Assembly: GCA_024449915.1 (NCBI GenBank)
Contig: JAMZAV010001282.1
Coordinates: 124,001-188,000 of the forward strand
Direction of reading: 5' to 3'
DNA from: Sweltsa coloradensis
Lineage: Eukaryota > Arthropoda > Insecta > Plecoptera > Chloroperlidae
Length of the DNA: 64,000 nt
The notes under the pieces: generated by a model
What the model saw: only the letters and a program-made list of their open reading frames with translations
Told to the model about the DNA's origin: nothing
Databases searched by the model: none
Program-made: the position numbers and the translations under genes
Shown: positions 57,480-64,000 of the stretch, one piece after another
How positions within the stretch are numbered: the first letter of the stretch is position 1
Layout of the letters: each line of letters opens with the position of its first letter

Positions 57480-60400
57480 CTAAAAATAAAATAAAATAAA
57501 TCCAAATAAAAATGCTCATATCACAGAGATTTGAAGTACAAAACGCACACATTTATTCAAACCACACAATATGCAGGCAACTAATACACACTAACATATC
57601 ATCCAATTCAACACTAACACCAAACGCAGCCAGACTCCACCACACATCCTCCGCAATGCTCCAATTCACGATTTGCTTTGCAAACACTCCATACAATCAC
57701 ATAACACATACTTAAAACACAAACTCACTGATAAATAATATATACCTTCGCACCACCATCACTCCCAACACATTACTTACCTCCACGTAGCCTCCAGCTC
57801 CAAAACTCTCTCACACACAAAACTTGTGTTGTATACTAAGATACATGACACACACGCTCCACAAACACTAAAACTACACTCGAAAAAACAGCCACCACTC
57901 ACAGACATATACACAACCACACACCCTAATGCAACTTATGGCATCCACACTCAAACACGCAAACCAATAATCACTCTACATAGACAAACAACACACTTAC
58001 ACAACTCAACACGCGCACTTAACTGCATACATACATACTACGCCACACACTATCGCAATTTCACACTTACTTACACAAAGTATCACGTAAGTATAAACCT
58101 CAAGCAAACACATGCACATAACACAAAAAAACATTATAAACACTAACTTACTTAAACACAATCATTATACACAACCTAGCAACACTCTGCCAGATTGGCC
58201 AAAACTCACACACACAAAGCATATTCCACATCTAAACAAAATACACTGTGCAAATTACACACACATTTTCACCCCCCTAAAATAAAATTTAAAAACTAAA
58301 CTTTTTTAAATGTTTACACACACGCATTCTCACAGATACACTCAACACATGCACAGCCAACACACACTTCACACACATGTGGAAATAATCTTTCTTCATC
58401 AACACACTAACCCTCTGCACCCACAAACAACATATTTATCTAGTCACTATCACAACTATAAATACATTACTTCGCACACACCACTATCGCAGCTTCACAC
58501 GTACGTACACAGTGTATACACATAAAGGATAAACACTCAAGCAAAAACCATGCAATTCCACATAAACAAAAAACATTATAACACTGAACTTATAATTAAA
58601 CACAATCATTACTACACAACCTAGCACACCACTCTGCCCAGACTGGCCAACACCACACACAACGCAGATGCACATTTAAACAAACTTACACTTGTGCATA
58701 ATACATCCACACACACACCTTACTAAAAATAAATTATAAAATACTCTATTTGTAAAATGTATAAACACGCACATCTAACAGACATACAACCAACAAAACA
58801 TACACAGCCTAACACACTTACACATTCACACTCAAAACACACATAATAAATAATCTTTCTTTCGTCAACACACTAACCTCCTGCCACCACACACAACATT
58901 TATATAGGCACTAGCACAACAGAGACCATACATACAAATAAAATTAAAACATACTACGCACCCAATGGACACACCAGGGCCTAAAACTAAAAGCAAACAA
59001 TGCACATAACACAAATAACAGTATAACACACTACTTTAACACAATTCATCACTACACATCCTAGCCACACACCATAAACACACTACCAGACTAGCCTACA
59101 CTCTCACAAATGTATACACTAGCACCTCTCACAGGGACATACACCAAACACATACACAGCCTACACACACTACACATTCACACTCAAACATGCACACTAT
59201 AGTCACTCACCAACACACTTACACTCTTACACAACACACAACATTTAAAGTAGTCACTGGACACACACATGTACTGAAAAAAAACTAATATATATACACC
59301 ATACGCACCACACACACACTTACACATCCCACATGGGCCTAAAAACTTAAGCAAAACACATGAACATTACACACAAATGACATTATAACACACTTAATTC
59401 AAAACACATCATCACTACACAACCTAGCACACACTATGCCAGACTGGCCAACACTCTCTCCACACACCAAAGCATATCACTTCAACAAAACTTACACTTG
59501 TGCATAATACACACCAACACATACTGAAATAAATTTAAAAACTAAACTTTGTTCACATGATACACACGCACTTCTCAAGACTACACTCAACACATGCACA
59601 CTTACACATTCACCACTCCAGCACACATAGAAATAATCTTTCTTCATCAACCACTAACCCTCCTGCAACAAAACACAACATTTATATAGTCAACATCACA
59701 CAACAAGGTACATACAAATAAATAAAACATACTACGCACCACTCTATCACACTTGACTTAACTACACAAGTACACACACAGGGGCCTAAAATCTTAAGCA
59801 AACACATGCACATAACACAAATACAATCTATAACACACTTACTTAAAACACATTCATCACTACACAACTAGCACACCCCAAAACACACTACCAGACGAGC
59901 AAAAAACACTCACAAATGTATCACTCGCACCTCTCACAGACATCACCAGCACATGCACAGCCTAACACACTTACCCCAGATTCACACTCACACACGCACA
60001 CTGATAATCTTTCATCAACACGCCAACCCTCCTGCCACAAACACACAACATGTATACAACTTTTTACACAGTACAAATACGTACAGACTAGCCATTACTC
60101 TATCACATTTAAAAAAAAAAAAGCAAATTAAGAAAAATTAACCTCGACAAATATGTACACACATACAAAATACACACTTAACTTACAAATAAACTGTACG
60201 CTGCAAAAATTATAAGTAAAATTCACAACGACTTTTTTCAATATATGCACACGCATTTCACACAGACCTACACCTACACCCTATAGCAAACTTTACATTC
60301 CCCCCACTGCCTCTCATGTACACAGGACAGCTCCCACTTAAAAAATATACAAACATTAAAAACCCCTTCACGCCAACACACAAACATCACATACTCGTTT

Positions 60401-61360
60401 ATTCTACATAAAACAACGTGCACAGACACACACACCACCACACCCTTACACAATGTCGCCTTAACGCTCATGCAAACACATACTTATATGACGTATTAGC
60501 ACACAGCCTCTCACGCACACATTACTCAAATAGGCATTACAGATGCACACACCTCCTAAAACACTTATTAACCACATCATAGCATATTACAGACAAAAAC
60601 GATGTATGTACATAAAAACACCAAAACAACATGCATACACTTTCACACACTTATTCAAAACGGAATTGTACATTACGCATGCCGCGCACACAAACTTTCA
60701 CATACGTTCATACTCTTAGGGCTTATTTCCCACATTCTTACACTCCAAAACTGCATACACTCCATTCACTCCAACACATACTACAACACTCAGTTCACAT
60801 AGGTTATACTGACCACTATCACATTCTCACCCTGCTTAATACGCATCGCACACGCACACTGAAGACTTGGACACACGCGTACACATTACTCACACATCAT
60901 ATACGCACAACTCACCTTACCTAGACCACTCACCCTACACAGCCTCCATAAACTGAAACTCAAGCACTCACCATCACTATTCCCTCACTCTCTCACGCAC
61001 GCCACACTCAAACAAGCTTACAGTCACACACCCCAAGCACAAAAAAAAAAAACACTCCATTGACAAAACACACACCAAAAAAAAACGAATAAAAGATAAC
61101 TACCTTGACACACACCACACCACATTTAAACTGTAAAAACAAAGTAACCAGACAAATACAAAATCACTAAATATCAAACCTCAAGCAACTGCTTTAAACT
61201 TATTAAAATTGACATAAACAGTATACACTTAAACACCGTATTACACACAAAGACAAAAGAAAACATGCACATACAGGCACACACAGAACTGCTTTAAGGC
61301 GAGAAAGCACACTATTATAGAATGTTCTCGAAACCATCTACACCTAGGTATCAAGAGGCC
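57480..61360 (-). repeat. CA-rich tandem array, right arm
   Basis: Mirror of the left GT-rich array. AACATTTATATAG-type markers at about 58432, 58895, 59240 and 59677 give intervals close to 463, 345 and 437, the same values in reverse order as on the left. Frames such as 57826-58146 are CA-repeat artefacts. Confidence 0.8.
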
Positions 61361-62087
61361 TCCGACGACACTTACGGGTTGAAAATTATTATATTAAATC
61401 AATGAAAAACAAATAAATCAATAAAATCAATAATCCTTAATAACAAAATCCACAAGTCACTGAAAAGATTTGCCCTTCCAGGTAGCCAAGGCCTAAATGC
61501 TCAAAGCTTCCAGAACAATCCATAAAAAATCATATTAGTTACTGCATCTAACCACTGGAGAGCGCTAGTGCGCAAAAATCATAATTAATAGTACACTAAC
61601 TGGCCATAGAGTGTGGGCTAAATACCCTACCTTATGGCTGCACTGACCAGGGAGCCTCAGTCTCTCTCAAGCCACCGTTCGAGTGAACATTCTCCGAGGG
61701 ACTCGGGTAAATACTCTACGGAGTAGGACTACGTACTAGGGGCGTGGGGATAGTAGACCAAAAATTTTTAAAAATTTTAAACTGTAATTAGATAATTAAT
61801 TAGTTATTAAGAGGTTAATTTAAATTATGCAAATGAGGGTCTAGGGTTTTCTAGAACTTTCATGCTGACATTATGCACAAATTTATGCAAAATGATTGAC
61901 ATTACATGCAAATTTATGCTAAATGAGGTTATTAATTATGCTTATTAGTTAATTATGCTAATTAGGGGGGCGTGGCTTCCAGAACATTCGATGACGTCAT
62001 TATGCAAATTTATGCTAATTTATGCTAATGAGGGGGAGGGGTGATTATGCAAATGAGTGCCAGGGTGACTCCCATACTACTAATGGC

Positions 62088-62425
62088 CTCTATAAACGGA
62101 ATATTTTGATGATGGTATTTGCTCGCCGCCTAATATTTTAGGGGAGATTAATCGTGGTATTAGTTTAACTGTTCCCTTTAAATAGATCGCCTTGTAACAA
62201 GTTAATTATCCGTTAGTGCGGGGCTGTGATATGTTCACCAATAGCAGCAAACTAATTGATATGGCCGTTTCTGTTCAGTTGGGGGTATTGGTGCAGTCTG
62301 CTGGCATTGAGGTTCAAATACACTTGATATAGGCCTATGTTACACAATTTACATTTTACAATAACCTTCCTGGTGTAATTTAATCAATCGCATGCAAACT
62401 TCGACATAGTCAAGAATAAAGTAAA
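62088..62425. other. Stretch without recognised features
   Basis: Right flank of the palindrome; no repeat or gene seen. Confidence 0.4.
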
Positions 62426-62770
62426 ATTGATTGATTGGTTTGTATTGCTTAACGTCTCATATTAATGCACTAAGGCTGTTCGAGACGATGTGTGGTAATA
62501 GATGAGGATGAAGTATGAACAGAAGGGAGGAGGTGAAACCCGGTACCGGCACGTAGCCTACTTTTTTTCGAAAAGTACCAAGGGGACCAACGGCTTAACG
62601 CCCCATCCGAAAGGACGGTGTAACCTTGACAGTCATAGGTTCCTTCACTAACCCGGACTGCCGAGCAGACGTCAAGGAGAACGAAGCCGTTACACTAGCT
62701 CTCGAACCCTCCGTCTGCTCTAACCAGCGGTATACGTGTGTCTCAGGGTAGAGCGTTCACATTCACAATA
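62426..62770 (+). repeat. SINE-like conserved-domain repeat
   Basis: GC-richer block with GACCAACGGCTTAACGCCCC, ATCCGAAAGGACGG and CGGACTGCCGAGCAGACGTC. I recall similar GGGACC.ACGGCTTAACG sequences as dispersed repeats in many invertebrates. No ORF. Assignment tentative. Confidence 0.45.
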
Positions 62771-62819
62771 AAGTAAAACAATACCTTTTCTCACTCCATT
62801 CTACACCATCAATGCATAC

Positions 62820-63060
62820 TTCCTCGATCGCTAAGCGCTTGACTCTGATTCGGGAGGTCCCGGTTTCGAATTCCGTCGTGGTCGGAAATCCTTACTGAAT
62901 GGTTTACCCGAGGTTTACCTCAGTCGTGAATGCGAATGCAAGGGATTGAGTCCTCTCAAACAACCCTCGGAGATCCCTTCACAAATTGTCCTATCCGCAA
63001 CATACCTAGTTAGTCACCTGAAGAGGGTCACACCGGTTAAAATCTTATGTGTACCCTACA
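62820..63060 (+). repeat. SINE-like family S, copy 3
   Basis: CGCTAAGCGCTTGACTCTGA, TTCGGGAGGTCCCGG then TTTCGAATTCCGT is the tRNA-like head. GCGAATGCAAGGGATTGAGT and CCTCTCAAACAACCCTCGGA is the body shared with 41990 (reverse) and 34595. Confidence 0.7.
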
Positions 63061-64000
63061 GCGGGCATCCTAAAAATCTGTATTTTTTTATTCCTAGCTG
63101 ACGGCAACTGTTGTATTTATTATTTTATTTTACTCGCGAGCGATCGCGTTACATTCTCGCATGTTTCAAAACACCCCCTAACAATATTCCATTTTCACTT
63201 CACTCTATTTTCTTTTAGTACCCAACTTAAGTAATATCATTAATTCCCTCGACCTTTAACACTACCTAAGTAAAAGTTTCTTTCTATAAATAGAAGCAAT
63301 AGAATTAAACGCGTTGCCTAGCACTTAAAACTCTTAGACCATATAGAGGGTAGACAGAGCGCGCGCGTATACCTGCCGTTGCAGCGGTTGAAGCCGAGCT
63401 GAGAACAAAGAGAGTGAGAGAGAGGGAGCGATTCTCGGAAGCCGGTCTGGGCAAGAAGAGCGTAGTACCATTTGAACGTACAGTAATTTCGCGTACTAGA
63501 AGTAGTGAATCTCTTAATACTTTCGAGAATGTGATGTTTAAAAACAATGCATTATGCATATTTATTTGTTGGGACACCACGTCAAATAAGTTTATAATTT
63601 ATTTTATCCTTATTCCGAAAGAAATTTAATTCTATGTGTTTGTCGGGAATATGCCACATTTAAACACCATCGAACCCCAACATCACAAAACCCCATGTCT
63701 ATCCCCTACATGTTTTGATTTACGGGAAATATTATTGTTTTAAGGTTTTTAGATTGTATATTTACCCATACTAAAATAGGCATTTTACTATAGGGATTGT
63801 ATTTTTATTGTACTATGGCATTGCTAGATCGTATTTGCAAATTGGATTGAACATTGTTTTATTATCATTTTTATGACATCTCAAACATGACAACCACTGC
63901 AATAGTGTGTGGTCACATTGGTTAATAAACATTTAACATTAATATTTTTCTGAAGAAGAAATCGAACAGGCCTACAAAACAGGTAGTCTTAAAAATACAA
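63061..64000. other. Terminal stretch without recognised genes
   Basis: About 63350-63480 is GC- and GA-rich (GAGAGTGAGAGAGAGGGAGC) with open frames on both strands but no recognised domain. The rest is AT-rich. Confidence 0.4.

Larger units (their letters stand above)
48306..62081. mobile_element. 13.8 kb giant palindromic element with TIRs and 6-bp TSD
   Basis: The first 40 bases (AGTAGTATGGGAGTCACCCT...) are perfectly inverted at the right end, and AATGGC flanks both sides (48300-48305, 62082-62087). Arms of 6725 and 6877 bp are imperfect inverted copies over their whole length around a 174-bp centre. There is no recognisable gene; frames inside are Thr/His/Leu or Val/Cys strings from GT/CA repeats. 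The 5'-AG tips, 6-bp duplication and size resemble Polinton/Maverick elements, but no integrase, polymerase or capsid frame exists. Foldback elements with tandem-repeat arms (as known for Drosophila FB) are the other analogue. Confidence 0.8.

Noticed and set aside
57826..58146. 106-codon plus-strand open frame
   Set aside because: The right-arm equivalent of the same CA-repeat effect. The sequence is Thr/His/Asn rich and not alignable to the left-arm frame.
48306..62081. Missed-adapter or hairpin read artefact as the full explanation of the palindrome
   Set aside because: An artefact would not give perfect TIR tips flanked by a matching 6-bp duplication and a unique centre between restriction-like GGTACC borders. 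It is not excluded for the internal indels, so read support should still be checked.

Overview
This looks like one window of an AT-rich, repeat-dense invertebrate nuclear genome, most likely arthropod and possibly insect. The evidence is split genes with GT-AG introns, an Inr+DPE type core promoter, no bacterial gene organisation, and many hAT, piggyBac, SINE and foldback repeats. The species cannot be named from the sequence.

One protein-coding gene is certain. Seven + strand exons between 12477 and 23454 encode the 3' end of a HECW-type (NEDL, Nedd4-family) HECT E3 ubiquitin ligase. All splice phases agree, the reading frame is intact, the catalytic Cys codon is at 23353-23355 and the stop is at 23452-23454. 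The exons for the C2 and WW domains are not in the window and should lie upstream. An Inr+DPE promoter at 8089-8122, followed by a strong Kozak ATG at 9185 and a splice donor at 9226, is phase-compatible with the first HECT exon. It may drive a short isoform lacking C2 and WW. A second, weaker promoter/first-exon candidate lies at 36421-36905, with no partner exon recognised.

Layout: 1-8000, intron or intergenic sequence with MITE fragments; 8089-9225, candidate internal promoter and first exon; 12477-23454, HECT exons, with one 5.4 kb intron holding a piggyBac remnant split by a PIF/Harbinger-like element that itself contains further repeats; 21.4-41.5 kb, a series of hAT-type non-autonomous elements with 8-bp target duplications, plus a short inverted-repeat family with 11-16 bp duplications; 44-48 kb, a repeat block that is partly low-quality sequence; 48306-62081, a 13.8 kb giant palindrome; 62.1-64 kb, SINE-like sequence and unannotated DNA.

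The palindrome is the most striking object. Its ends are perfect terminal inverted repeats of at least 40 bp starting 5'-AG, flanked by a 6-bp duplication (AATGGC). Both arms are tandem-repeat rich, G/T-rich on the left and A/C-rich on the right, and enclose a unique 174-bp centre. It has Polinton-like tips and size but no recognisable gene.
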